This document shows positions 9,771 to 19,606 of a DNA stretch of 64,000 nt, one piece after another; the stretch's first letter is position 1, and every line of letters begins with the position of its first letter. Source of the DNA: an uncultured Clostridium sp. Its GTDB lineage: Bacteria; Bacillota; Clostridia; TANB77; CAG-508. Made by a program: the position numbers and the translations under genes. Below the pieces are notes generated by a model, which saw nothing but the letters and a program-made list of their open reading frames with translations, was not told the DNA's origin and ran no database searches. The stretch covers positions 214,574-278,573 of the forward strand of contig CANEHB010000001.1 in assembly GCA_947427205.1 (NCBI GenBank), read 5' to 3'.

Positions 9771-10535
9771 ATGAATAACAAAATATTATCACTTGAATCA
9801 AAAAAATATGAATTAAAATTAGATAATTTTGAAGGACCACTAGATTTATTATGTTATTTAATTGACAAAAATAAAATGGATATATACAAAGTAAGCATAT
9901 CAGATATAGCAGAGCAATATATTCAGTATTTAAAGGAACAAGAAGAATTAAATTTAGAAATAGCTAGTGAGTTTTTAGTAATGGCTTCAACTTTATTATT
10001 AGTAAAATCTAAAGGGTTATTACCAAAAGATGCTGAAGATGAAGCAGAATTAACAGAAGAAGAGTTATTACGTAGAATTTTAGAATATAAAAAATATAAA
10101 GAAATAACATCTACATTTAGAGAAAGAATATTACTGTATTCAAAAAGATTGTATAAATTACCAGATAAAATAGATCTACCAAAACAAACTTTAGAAAAAG
10201 AATTTACTGCAGAAGATATAGTCGAAAGATATAGAAAACTAATTGAAAAAAATGAGAATAAGAAAAATGAAAATGCAAAAAATATTGAAAATATAGCTGT
10301 ACATGATACTTATTCAGTTTCAGATAAAGTTAAAGATATTTTTAGAGAATTAGTAAAAAGACCAAAGTTTGTATTTAATAAATTGTTTTCTTTAAAAGAA
10401 AAGCCTAAAGCAGAAGTTGTTACAGCTTTTTCAGGAATGTTAGAATTAAGTAGAAGAAATAAAATTAATGCAGAACAAAAAGAAATTTTTGGAGATATAA
10501 TAATATCAAAAAGAAAAAGAGAAGATGATATATAA
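9771..10535 (+). CDS. scpA: Segregation and condensation protein A
   Basis: 254 residues. ScpA is the kleisin subunit that bridges SMC heads in the bacterial condensin. It opens with the typical YELKLDNFEGPLDLLCYLIDKNKMDIYKVSISDIAEQY, followed by EIASEFLVMASTLLLVKSKGLLP and a C-terminal winged-helix segment (VVTAFSGMLELSRRNKI). ATG follows AGCAGGGAAAAC, a weak site, and translation may be coupled to recX. scpB, the usual partner, is not next to it. Confidence 0.93.
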   Translation: MNNKILSLESKKYELKLDNFEGPLDLLCYLIDKNKMDIYKVSISDIAEQYIQYLKEQEELNLEIASEFLVMASTLLLVKSKGLLPKDAEDEAELTEEELLRRILEYKKYKEITSTFRERILLYSKRLYKLPDKIDLPKQTLEKEFTAEDIVERYRKLIEKNENKKNENAKNIENIAVHDTYSVSDKVKDIFRELVKRPKFVFNKLFSLKEKPKAEVVTAFSGMLELSRRNKINAEQKEIFGDIIISKRKREDDI

Positions 10536-10634
10536 ATAATATTATTAAAAATATAAGTTAAATTAAAATACTAAATTTTTTATATTGTAGGAGAATTAGT
10601 ATAGTATTATAATTTTCTGTATAAATAATTATGG

Positions 10635-10692
10635 CAGAATATAGAATTTTGTAGCAACTTGAATTATTTACAAAATCTATATTCTGTTTTTT
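10635..10692 (+). terminator. Terminator of scpA
   Basis: Long stem CAGAATATAGAATTTTGTA / TACAAAATCTATATTCTG, 15-base loop, run of six T residues. Confidence 0.85.
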
Positions 10693-10773
10693 GTTACTAT
10701 CAATTTGGAAAAATTTTGTATAAGAATAATAAAAATAGAAATAATAAGAATAATTTTTAGCAGGAGAATATTT

Positions 10774-11520
10774 ATGATAATTGCTTTAATTATTCTTTTT
10801 TTTGTTACAATTTTAGAATTTTTTATTATTTTATTATTTTTTTCTAATATAGTTTTAGAGATTAAAGATATTGAATGTTATAGTACAAATATAAAAAATA
10901 TAGTACTTGAAAGAGCAAAAATAAATTTACAAATATATTTGTTTAGGAAAATAAAAATTCTAAATATAAAAGTGTTTAAAACACATTTGGAAATTTTAGG
11001 ATTAAAAATAAGTTTAAAAAAGCTATATAAATATGCAGATAAAGAACACGTATATGGTAAATTATATGAAATTTTTAAATTTCTAAAAAGTAATTACAAA
11101 GAAATTAATTTTAAATATTTAAAACCAGTAATAGATAATCTTGATATGAACTTATCTTTTAGTACAGATAATGCGATTAGTACATCAGCTTTAACTTTTT
11201 CAATATCTACTTTCATATCTATGATGCTAAAAAAGTTTATAAAAAAATATAGAAAAGAAAAATATTATTATAAAATTACTCCCAAATATATAAATACGTA
11301 TAGTTTTAATGTTAATTTTACTTCAAGCTTATCTTTTTCAACAATAAATTTATTTATATTTGTATATGAAGTTAGACATTTAATAAAAGAAAATATTTTA
11401 TTTGAAAAAGAAAAATTTACTATATCATCAAGTTTTAATAGAATTTTAGAAGTTTTAAGAATTTTAAATAAAGTAAGAGAATTAAATGAAAAAGAAAAAG
11501 TAAATAATTTTAAATATTAA
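10774..11520 (+). CDS. DUF2953 membrane protein (YtfI-like)
   Basis: 248 residues from ATG 10774, chosen because AGGAG lies 7 bases before it; upstream in-frame TTG 10705 has no such site. A single N-terminal membrane segment (about residues 1-22) is followed by a long, very Lys/Ile/Phe-rich soluble part. DUF2953 proteins (ytfI in B. subtilis) are found just upstream of ytfJ in many spore formers, as here, so a sporulation role is inferred from context. Function unknown. Sequence divergence makes the family call moderate. Confidence 0.65.
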   Translation: MIIALIILFFVTILEFFIILLFFSNIVLEIKDIECYSTNIKNIVLERAKINLQIYLFRKIKILNIKVFKTHLEILGLKISLKKLYKYADKEHVYGKLYEIFKFLKSNYKEINFKYLKPVIDNLDMNLSFSTDNAISTSALTFSISTFISMMLKKFIKKYRKEKYYYKITPKYINTYSFNVNFTSSLSFSTINLFIFVYEVRHLIKENILFEKEKFTISSSFNRILEVLRILNKVRELNEKEKVNNFKY

Positions 11521-11651
11521 ACATATAAAACAATTAAATATTTTCGGCCTTAAAAATTTAATTTATGAAAATAAAAAGATATAGTATTTGCATAATAAAA
11601 AAATATACTGGAAATACTATTATAAATTAAAATAGAAAGAGGGAAAAAAAT

Positions 11652-12239
11652 ATGAATGAACATCCAATAGAAGGACTTATGGAAACTGCTATGAATAGTA
11701 TTAAAGATATGATTGATGTTAATACTATAATAGGTGATCCCATTGAAACATCAAATGGTATGGTTATAATACCAATTTCTAAAGTATGCTTTGGATTTGC
11801 AGCAGGTGGTAGTGAATTTAAAGGAGAAACCATAGACGAATACAAAAAAAGAGATAAGGAAGAAGAAGTACAGTATAGACTTCCTTTTGGAGGAGGTAGT
11901 GGTGCAGGAATTTCTATTAATCCAGTTGCATTTGTTATAGTTTCCAAAGAATCAATAAAAGTTTTACCAATTGAACATAGTTCTGTAATTGATAAACTTA
12001 TGGATTATGTACCAGATTTAATGGAAAAAGCAAATGTTATAGTTGATAAAACTATGGAAAATCAAGCTAAAGATACAAATCAAGATACACCTCATACTCA
12101 AGCTCAATCTCTCAAAAAACCTAAAATAAAAACACCAAGTAAGCCTAAAAATCAAATAGTTAAAAATATTTCTATGGAGCAAGATGAAAATAGTGGAGAG
12201 CAATTTAATATTGAATCTGAGTATTTTGAGGGAAAATAG
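11652..12239 (+). CDS. ytfJ: GerW/YtfJ-family sporulation protein
   Basis: 195 residues, ATG after AGAGGGAAAAAAAT. The YtfJ/GerW family is made in the forespore and is needed for normal germination in Bacillus. Characteristic motifs are HPIEGLMETAMNSIKDMIDVNTIIGDPI, VIIPISKVCFGFAAGGSEF, and the glycine-rich PFGGGSGAGISINPVAF. The C-terminal 60 residues are a low-complexity Lys/Gln/Ser tail unlike the compact core. It lies directly after the DUF2953 gene. Confidence 0.92.
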   Translation: MNEHPIEGLMETAMNSIKDMIDVNTIIGDPIETSNGMVIIPISKVCFGFAAGGSEFKGETIDEYKKRDKEEEVQYRLPFGGGSGAGISINPVAFVIVSKESIKVLPIEHSSVIDKLMDYVPDLMEKANVIVDKTMENQAKDTNQDTPHTQAQSLKKPKIKTPSKPKNQIVKNISMEQDENSGEQFNIESEYFEGK

Positions 12240-12247
12240 TATGTTTT

Positions 12248-12277
12248 ATGAACGATTTTTATATCGTTCATTTTTTT
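12248..12277 (+). terminator. Terminator of ytfJ
   Basis: 9-bp stem ATGAACGAT / ATCGTTCAT, 6-base loop, run of seven T residues. Confidence 0.9.
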
Positions 12278-12316
12278 ATTTAGTATGAAAGTTCTCGAGA
12301 CTTCCTACTAAATAAA
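12275..12316. repeat. AGGAA-TTCCT intergenic hairpin, copy c
   Basis: Stem TTTATTTAGTATGAA / TTCCTACTAAATAAA, 15 bp with one mismatch. It starts within the T-run of the ytfJ terminator and is followed by AGTTTTTGACAATATT. Confidence 0.65.
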
Positions 12317-12451
12317 GTTTTTGACAATATTAAATATTACAAAAAGTAAAAATTTTACTTGAAAAAAATATATTATATGATACAATTCAATTGGATAATT
12401 AGTTTCATTTGAAGAAAAATGTATAAATATTATTGATTGAAGGGTAGTATT

Positions 12452-13288
12452 ATGAGAAAAGATAATGTTAATAATTTAAGTGAACAAGTATCAAGATATG
12501 TATTAACAACAAGGCAATTGAATACTTTTTTAGAAGATCTAAAGGATTTGATACAATTAAATTCAAAATTAATAATTAATAGTAATAAAGAAGATGTTAA
12601 AGTTTATAAAAAGCAAATAAAGATAGAAGAATTTATTAATATTATTGATAGCTATAAAAACTCAGAGTGTATATTAGAAGATGACGAGAGAAAAATGGTG
12701 ATATATAAAGGAGATCCATATTTAACTTTACATATATGTATTCAAAGTTTAATTAAAAGAATTAAAGTTATACTTATTCATGATGAATTCATGATGGGAG
12801 TAAATGAAATGATATTAGCAATATTTAATGAAGCACTAAAAGAACATAATATATTTAATTTAGTTAATAGTGAAAATGATTATTCAATAAAGAAAATTAA
12901 AGAAATAGAAAAATTAGTTGATGGAATAGTAATTATAGGAGATACAAGTCTATATCAAGGATTAGATATTGAAAAAAATATAAAATATTATCCATACAAT
13001 AATATTATGTTATATTGTGAAAGTGAAGAATTAGAAGAACTACAAGAAGCAATGTACATATATGCAAATGAGAATCAATATGAGATGGAAATACTTTATG
13101 AGGAGAATTTACAAGATGCAATTAATATTATGAATTCAGATGAATTTGTTAATATTGCAATATTATTAACTAAAAGTGATGAAAGCAAAATAGATTTTGA
13201 AACTTTAGTTAAAAATAAAGAAGTTTATATAAATAGTAATCCATTTAAACAAGAGTTTAATGGAAAAGTTTATAATTATTTGGTATAA
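12452..13288 (+). CDS. Unknown protein, first of a three-gene unit with recG
   Basis: 278 residues from ATG 12452 (GAAGGG about 8 bases upstream). No family recognised. It appears soluble and acidic, mixed alpha/beta, with no membrane segment. A stretch KIKEIEKLVDGIVIIGDTSLYQ and EELEELQEAMYIYANE suggests a Rossmann-like or receiver-like fold, but I cannot name one. The next unknown gene follows after 12 bases, and recG 10 bases after that, so the three are probably co-transcribed. Confidence 0.6.
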   Translation: MRKDNVNNLSEQVSRYVLTTRQLNTFLEDLKDLIQLNSKLIINSNKEDVKVYKKQIKIEEFINIIDSYKNSECILEDDERKMVIYKGDPYLTLHICIQSLIKRIKVILIHDEFMMGVNEMILAIFNEALKEHNIFNLVNSENDYSIKKIKEIEKLVDGIVIIGDTSLYQGLDIEKNIKYYPYNNIMLYCESEELEELQEAMYIYANENQYEMEILYEENLQDAINIMNSDEFVNIAILLTKSDESKIDFETLVKNKEVYINSNPFKQEFNGKVYNYLV

Positions 13289-13300
13289 GGGATGATAAAA

Positions 13301-15712
13301 ATGCACTTAGAAATAGAAAAATTAGGTATTTTGGATATTATAAATAAAGTAGGTTTTTTAAAAAATATAAGTGACTTAAAAGCTACATATAAATTTAATA
13401 GTTTACCAGAAGATATTAAAGCATTTGAAAAAGAATTATTTTCAGAAATAGAAAACCAAAAATGTTATTCAAAATATATGGAAATAATAAGAAATTATGA
13501 AAGAATTTTTGATAAAAATATGTATGTTTTTCGTGTTGCTAGACTGTTAGAAGGCGTATACAAAATGTCTCAAAATCCAATGCTAGCAGAGGGGAAGCTT
13601 CTTGAAAGTCCAGTATATTTTCATACAAGTTCAAAACAAGTAAAGTTAGCTTTTAAAAATAATCCAAATGTAAATATTGCAGATAAACTTGATATAAAGT
13701 CAACAATTAAATATTGTAAAGAAGCACTTTCTAAAGTAGATATAGCAGATTTAGTAGAAGCTGATGATGGAAGCTTTAGACTGTATACTTCTCAAGATTT
13801 TGTAGGAAATACAGGAAAAACTGAAAAAAATGCTAAAAAAACAGAAAAAAGATTAAAGCAAATAGAAGAGAAAGTTAGTTTAGAAGAAGTACTTAGATTT
13901 TTAGTTCCATCAGATTTAATAGATATTTGTATATATCCAAATCTTGGAAACCGATTAGCGAATTATATACTAGATGCGGGCAAACAAGAAGAAAGTGAAG
14001 AAGATAAATTTAAGGTTTTCGATAGACTTTTTGATAAAGAGATTGAAATAAGTGAAGAAACATTAACAAAATCTAATGGAAAAATTTTTAAATGGGATGA
14101 TTTTATAAATACAGTAAGAGAAAATATTAGATATATTGATATAGATAAAATGCTACTTTTATCTACTGCAGTTTTTTATAATAAATATGGAAATGAGCTT
14201 GATAGATTTTCTTATAAAGAAGCGATGGAGCTTAAAAATTACTCAGAAACAGTGGAAAGTTTAATTGAATCTCCAAGAAATAGATTAATATCTCCAAGAT
14301 TTAGTCGTGAAATTAATTTTGAACTTATAAAAAATTCTATTTCTTCATTAAATAAACATTTTATTGGAGAAAGATTTTATAATGATGAAGAAATTAATAA
14401 TCTAGCAAGTAAAATTATGTCTGGGAAAACAAGTATTAGTAGCCTTAGTGATAGTGAAATTTTAGAAATATTACAATTTACAATTGGAGAATATATAACA
14501 ATTGCAACAAATAATCCAAATGCTTTAAGAGAATTAAATGAAAGAGGATTATTAAAAAACAAACAATTATCACAAATTATTAGTGGATTGCCAACAATTT
14601 CCAAAGAAAATTTATTATATATATATGAACTTGGAGAAATTGATACTGATGAAATATTAGAAAGATACAATAAAAATCAAATTCAAGCTGAAAGTATAAA
14701 AACTTTAAAAGAAAATTCAGAAAATAAAGAAAAAATTGAACAAATGGTTTCTAGTAAAAAACTAGTAGAATTATATTTAGATGAAGAGAAAAAAGAAGAA
14801 TTTGATAGATATAAAAGGCTTTACAAAGCTTTAATAGTTGATAATAAAGATAAAGAAAAGAAAAAAGAAATAGCAAATGAAATTTTAGACCAATCTTTAG
14901 AACTATTGGATTCTAAGAAAATGGGTGAGCTTTATCGTATGGGATTAATTCCATTAGATACATATATAGATTTTAATGGAGAGGCTACAATTTTAGATCT
15001 ATATCAGAGTGGAGAATTAAAGCCAATTGATGTTAGAAGATTATATGATGAAAAAGTAATAACATTAGATATGATAAGAGGTATCTTAAAAAAAGGTGAG
15101 ATAGATGATGGGAAAAAATTAACTCTTTTATATAGTACTTTTTCAAAAAAAGAGGATTCAGATATTAGAGATGATTTAATTAAGTATTTAGATGAGCCAG
15201 AAGAAACGAATCATACAAGTACTGGAAAAACAAGATTATCAGAATTGAAATTTAAAAGAACAGAAGGAGAAACAAGAATTCAAAATAGATCTGTTACAGA
15301 TCCATGCTCAAGATGGAATTTAATTGCTGAATTGGATCAAGATTATAGTCAAGAATATTTGAAAGATGGAAATATGATTTTTTATTTACCAAATCAAGGT
15401 AAATATATAATTGAGAAGTTGTACAATAAAAATTTTGATAAGGCTTATGGCTCTGCTACATATATATTAGATGAAGATGAGTTTGCAAAAAATAGAAATA
15501 ATATAGTAAAAGATGGAAAAATTGATAAAAGTATATTAGTTGAAATGAGGAGAAATAAGAAAGCTGATAGAATTATACATACAGGATGGTCAAACGGAAT
15601 TTGTAGATATTTTGATATAGAAAATTCTAGCAACTATACAAAAGAACAAACTGAAAATATAAAAAAATTAGCAAAACAAGTTGAAGAATCAAAAATACCT
15701 TTAGAGAGGTAA
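13301..15712 (+). CDS. Large helical protein of unknown function
   Basis: 803 residues from ATG 13301 (AAGGG 9 bases upstream; ATG 13292 is too close to it). I recognise no family. It is charged and almost wholly helical. Around residues 395-590 there are repeated units of the type ISKENLLYIYELGEIDTDEI, KKMGELYRMGLIPLDTYID and ATILDLYQSGELKPIDVRRLYDEK, each about 20-35 residues, which looks like an alpha-solenoid. The C-terminal 150 residues are more globular (MIFYLPNQGKYIIEKLY, ADRIIHTGWSNGICRYFDIE). No signal peptide or membrane segment. Sits between the 278-residue unknown gene and recG. Confidence 0.6.
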   Translation: MHLEIEKLGILDIINKVGFLKNISDLKATYKFNSLPEDIKAFEKELFSEIENQKCYSKYMEIIRNYERIFDKNMYVFRVARLLEGVYKMSQNPMLAEGKLLESPVYFHTSSKQVKLAFKNNPNVNIADKLDIKSTIKYCKEALSKVDIADLVEADDGSFRLYTSQDFVGNTGKTEKNAKKTEKRLKQIEEKVSLEEVLRFLVPSDLIDICIYPNLGNRLANYILDAGKQEESEEDKFKVFDRLFDKEIEISEETLTKSNGKIFKWDDFINTVRENIRYIDIDKMLLLSTAVFYNKYGNELDRFSYKEAMELKNYSETVESLIESPRNRLISPRFSREINFELIKNSISSLNKHFIGERFYNDEEINNLASKIMSGKTSISSLSDSEILEILQFTIGEYITIATNNPNALRELNERGLLKNKQLSQIISGLPTISKENLLYIYELGEIDTDEILERYNKNQIQAESIKTLKENSENKEKIEQMVSSKKLVELYLDEEKKEEFDRYKRLYKALIVDNKDKEKKKEIANEILDQSLELLDSKKMGELYRMGLIPLDTYIDFNGEATILDLYQSGELKPIDVRRLYDEKVITLDMIRGILKKGEIDDGKKLTLLYSTFSKKEDSDIRDDLIKYLDEPEETNHTSTGKTRLSELKFKRTEGETRIQNRSVTDPCSRWNLIAELDQDYSQEYLKDGNMIFYLPNQGKYIIEKLYNKNFDKAYGSATYILDEDEFAKNRNNIVKDGKIDKSILVEMRRNKKADRIIHTGWSNGICRYFDIENSSNYTKEQTENIKKLAKQVEESKIPLER

Positions 15713-15722
15713 AAGGAGTCTT

Positions 15723-17775
15723 ATGATAGATTTAGAAAGCAAAGATATTCAATATATAAAAGGAGTAGGACCTAATCGTGCTACTCTTTTAAACAAACTT
15801 GGAATATTTAATTTAAAAGATCTTATAACATATTTTCCAAGAGAACATGAAGATAGAGGACATGCTAAAACTATAGCAGAATTAGTAAATGGAGAAGAAG
15901 CTCTAATTTGTGCATATCCAGTAGGAAGAATGAACGAAATAAAAATAAGAAAAAATTTAACATTATGCAAACTTATTGTAAGAGATGAAACAGGAACCTG
16001 TCAAATAACATGGTATAATCAAATGTATTTAAAAAATACATTTAGACAAGATGTAAGATATAAATTTTTTGGTAAAGTTTCAAGAACTTATGGAAAAATA
16101 GAGATGCAATCGCCTGTATATGAAACTGAAGAAACAAGTAAGAATACAGGAAAGATTATACCTATATATCCACTTACATATAGCTTATCTCAAAATACAA
16201 TTAGAAAAATAATTGAAAATGGATTAAATGAAATAGAAGGCAAATTAGAAGAAAGTTTACCACAATACATATTAGATAAATACAATTTATGTGATTATAA
16301 TACAGCAATAAAGCAAATTCATTTTCCAGATAATTTTGAAAAATTCAATATAGCTAAAAAAAGATTAGTTTTTGAAGAATTATTTTCTATGCAACTTGCA
16401 TTACTTAGCTTAAAAAATAAATATGAGATAAAAAAGCCAGGAATAGAATTTAGTAAAGATGCTAAGATGTCTGATGTTATAGATAAATTACCTTTTAAAT
16501 TAACAAAAGCACAACTTAGAGTATTAGAAGAAATTGATAATGATATGGAAGGCTCAAAACCAATGAACAGATTACTTCAAGGAGATGTTGGATCTGGAAA
16601 AACGGTTGTAGCATTAATAGCAGCATATAAAGCTGTACGTTCTGGATATCAAGCTGTAATAATGGCACCAACAGCAATTTTAGCATCACAACATTTAGAA
16701 ACTTTTGAAGAAATTTTGAAAGATACAGGTATAAGATGTGAACTTTTAATAAGTGGAATATCTAAAAAGAAGAAAGAAGAAATGCTAAAAAGATTAGAAG
16801 CAGGAGAAATAGATATATTAATTGGAACACATGCTGTACTAGAAGAAAATGTAATATTTAAAAAATTAGGATTAGTTGTAACAGATGAACAACATAGATT
16901 TGGAGTAAGACAAAGAAGTGTAATTGTTGATAAAGGAAATAATCCAGATGTTTTAGTAATGACAGCTACTCCAATTCCTAGAACTTTAGCATTGATACTA
17001 TATGGAGATTTAGATATTTCAATAATTGATGAATTACCACCAAATAGGAAGAAAATAGAAACATATGCAGTAACAAAAGGAATGGAACAAAGAGTAAATA
17101 ACTTTATTATAAAAAATATTGAAGAGGGTAGACAATGTTATGTAGTATGTCCATTAGTAGAGGAAAATGAAGAAATTAATGCAAAATCTGTAATGGAAAT
17201 ATATGAAGAATATAAAACAAAAATTTTTCCAAATTATAGAGTAGAATATTTACATGGAAAAATGAAAGCAAAAGAAAAAGATGCTATAATGGAAGAATTT
17301 AAAAACGGAAATATAGATATTTTAATATCAACAACTGTTATTGAAGTTGGTGTTAATGTTCCAAATAGTAATATAATGATAATAGAAAATGCTGAAAGGT
17401 TTGGACTTGCCCAATTACATCAGTTAAGAGGAAGAGTAGGACGTCGGAGAATATCAATCTTATTGCATTTTGAAATATCAAGGAAATTCTGAAATAATTA
17501 GACAAAGAATGAAAGTAATTTCAAGTACAAATAATGGATTTATAATTTCAGAAAAAGACTTAGAATTAAGAGGATCTGGAGAATTTTTTGGAACTAGGCA
17601 ACATGGTATTCCAGAATTTAAAATTGCAAATTTATTTGAGGATATAGAAACTTTAAAACAAATACAAGGAATTGCAATCGAAATAATAGGAAAAGATCCT
17701 TTATTAGAAAAAGAAGAAAATAAACCATTAAGAAAATTAGTAGATGAAAAATTTAAAGATAGAATAGAAATATAA
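15723..17775 (+). CDS. recG: ATP-dependent DNA helicase RecG, read through a +1 frameshift
   Basis: RecG reverses stalled forks and processes branched DNA. ATG follows AAAAGGAGTCTT. The zero frame (589 residues) stops at 17492. Skipping C17445 gives QLRGRVGRGEYQSYCIL, helicase motif VI, and runs to TAA 17773-17775, for 683 residues, the standard RecG length. Order: OB wedge domain (residues 1-150), Walker A GDVGSGKT at about 290, DEQH box at about 386, TATPIPRTLAL, then motif VI and the C-terminal segment with SGEFFGTRQHGIPEF. Without the shift, the protein would lose motif VI and the C-terminal motif. Only the shift is in question. Confidence 0.9.
17445..17448 (+). other. +1 frameshift site CGGA in recG
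   Basis: Zero frame GTA GGA CGT CGG AGA ATA. Skipping the C gives GTA GGA CGT GGA GAA TAT, that is GRVGRGEY, an exact fit to conserved motif VI of RecG. Same heptad CGTCGGA as in tmcAL. Confidence 0.85.
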
Positions 17776-17785
17776 CAGTTGCATT

Positions 17786-17814
17786 TTGATTTTTTATGTA
17801 AAGTATGATATAAT
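17786..17814 (+). promoter_or_regulatory. Promoter of the first transglutaminase-like gene
   Basis: TTGATT, 17 bases, then TATAAT preceded by TG (extended -10). The stretch TATGTAAAGTATG before the -10 recurs at 19514-19526 before the second copy. Confidence 0.65.
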
Positions 17815-17898
17815 TAATTTTGTAAAAAAATAGAATGCCTTGGATACATATTAATAGTTATATAAATATTATCCAAGAGAAAAATGGAGGAGATGCTT

Positions 17899-18982
17899 AT
17901 GAAGATGAGCAGAAAAAGAGCGATAATTAGTTTAGTCGCTACAGCAACATTAGCAGGAACATTGCTTGTCGGATGCGGTAATTCTACTGAAATTCGGGAT
18001 ACCGTAGTTATTGAAGAAATTTATCAACAGATGGATGCCAGCCAGTATTATTATGATCAGCTTTCAAATGAGAGTAAAGAAATTTACGATAATATTTGTA
18101 AAGCAACAGAACAGATTATAAATAATGAATCTGTGATTGTTGGCAAAATACTGGGAAACAAGCAAACTATTTCTTCTGATACATACGATATTGTTGGAGA
18201 TGCTTTTAATGCGTATAAGTTAGACCACCCATTAATTAGCGTTTTATTGGAGGACTTTGAACTATTTTTAGAACTTAATAACATTACCAAAGAGGAATTT
18301 GAACAGCAGGATATTTTTACATTTGATGTTGTTATGTATCCTTCGAAAGAAACTGGAAGGTATAGCAGTTTTGAAAGCACAGAGGAGTTAGTTAAAGCAG
18401 TAGAGAAGCTGGAAAAACGGGTAAATAGCTTTGTAAAAAAAATTAAGAGGCTCAGATGAGCAAAAACTTTTGCAGATTCATGACTGGTTACTGGAAGATG
18501 CAACATATAATGCTGATAACGGATCAATACACATGCATGATATTTATGGTGCAATTATTGAAAAAGCATGTGTGTGTGATGGTTTTTCATATGCGTTTAA
18601 GTATGTAGCAGATATGGCAGATATCCCAGTAATTACAGTGATAGGGACAGGTGTGACATCAAATTCTACAATATCCAACTATGATGAGTATGAGTCAATT
18701 AAGACTTATGATTATGATACAAAAATTAATCATGCGTGGAATAATATTTATTTGGATGGGGAATGGCAGTTGGTAGATGTGACTTGGGATTTTGAAACAG
18801 AGCCGATAAAGAAGCTAAAAAAGATAAGCTTAAAAATGGATGGTGGAATATTTGGAGATTGGTATATTGTAAAAGTCTACGAACAGGATGGCTTTGGAAC
18901 TGGTCATGAATATTTCAATGTACCTCTTGAAGAAACGAAAAAAACGCATATACCATCAGACTTTTTTGATACACCACAATAA
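17899..18982 (+). pseudogene. Transglutaminase-like lipoprotein, interrupted by a frameshift
   Basis: Start ATG 17899 (GGAGGAG 7-10 bases before). A lipoprotein signal with lipobox LLVGC ends at about residue 28, so the protein would be exported and lipid-anchored. The zero frame stops at 18459 (AAG AGG CTC AGA TGA); the second frame carries the papain-like core with Cys in ACVCDGFSYAFKYVADMADI, His in INHAWNNIY and Asp in WQLVDVTWDF. Removing one base near 18448 joins them (K-G-S-D-E-Q-K). The site is AGG, not CGG. Codon use is foreign (CAG, CTT, two in-frame CGG at 17995 and 18418). It is a paralogue of 19607-20398. Either a decayed gene or a shifted one. Confidence 0.7.
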
Positions 18983-19060
18983 TAACATATCCAAATTTGA
19001 AAAAGGTATCATGCTTAAGAGAAACTGACGAGAATTTTAGTTAGATCTATAAAGTTTTAC

Positions 19061-19092
19061 CCTAGTCACAGTATTTGTGGCTAGGTTTTTTT
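19061..19092 (+). terminator. Terminator of the first transglutaminase-like gene
   Basis: CCTAGTCAC / GTGGCTAGG with seven-T run. Sequence resembles the terminator of the second copy (CCCAGTCGT / ATGACTGGG). Confidence 0.9.
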
Positions 19093-19176
19093 CATATATA
19101 TCATTTAATATTATTTTTTATAAAATGATTAAAAGTAAAATTTGTGTGAACTATTCTTAAAAGCATATGTATTTTA

Positions 19177-19205
19177 TTGACAAATATGGATAAAAATAAT
19201 AAAAT
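19177..19205 (+). promoter_or_regulatory. Promoter of the small membrane protein gene
   Basis: TTGACA, 17 bases, TAAAAT. The stretch GTATTTTATTGACAAATA is matched after the second transglutaminase copy at 20492-20509. Confidence 0.55.
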
Positions 19206-19241
19206 AAATGTGCTAATTTAAAGAAAAAGAGGATGTTGAAG

Positions 19242-19430
19242 TTGAAAAATTTTTTTCTATTTATAGGAATAATATCATTAGTGTGTGGCGTAAAATTTAT
19301 ATATGATGCAAGACCAATAGTAAAAAAGTATTTTAGTTTTGGAGACAAAAATGAAGCAACTTTAGGACTAAAAATGCTTGGTTTTTTGTTAACTATAGTT
19401 GGTGGTTCTTTAATAATGTATATATATTAA
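19242..19430 (+). CDS. Small two-helix membrane protein
   Basis: 62 residues from TTG 19242, which is 8-9 bases after AGAGGA; ATG 19233 would touch that site. Two hydrophobic segments (about residues 2-18 and 44-60) flank a short basic and polar middle. No family recognised. It lies alone between the two transglutaminase-like genes but has native codon style. Function unknown. Confidence 0.55.
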   Translation: MKNFFLFIGIISLVCGVKFIYDARPIVKKYFSFGDKNEATLGLKMLGFLLTIVGGSLIMYIY

Positions 19431-19503
19431 TTTTAATGTAGTGTAAAATGATTAATAAATATTTTCCTTTTTATTAAATAAAATAATATAAAAAAGTTTA
19501 TTT

Positions 19504-19532
19504 TTGCAAAATTATGTAAAGTATGCTATAAT
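19504..19532 (+). promoter_or_regulatory. Promoter of the second transglutaminase-like gene
   Basis: TTGCAA, 17 bases, TATAAT with extended TG. Spacer nearly identical to that of the first copy. Confidence 0.65.
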
Positions 19533-19606
19533 ATAGTTTGGAATTGTAATTGAGAAAATAAATAAATTAACTAATTATATTTATTAAATAAAATGGAGGA
19601 AAATAT

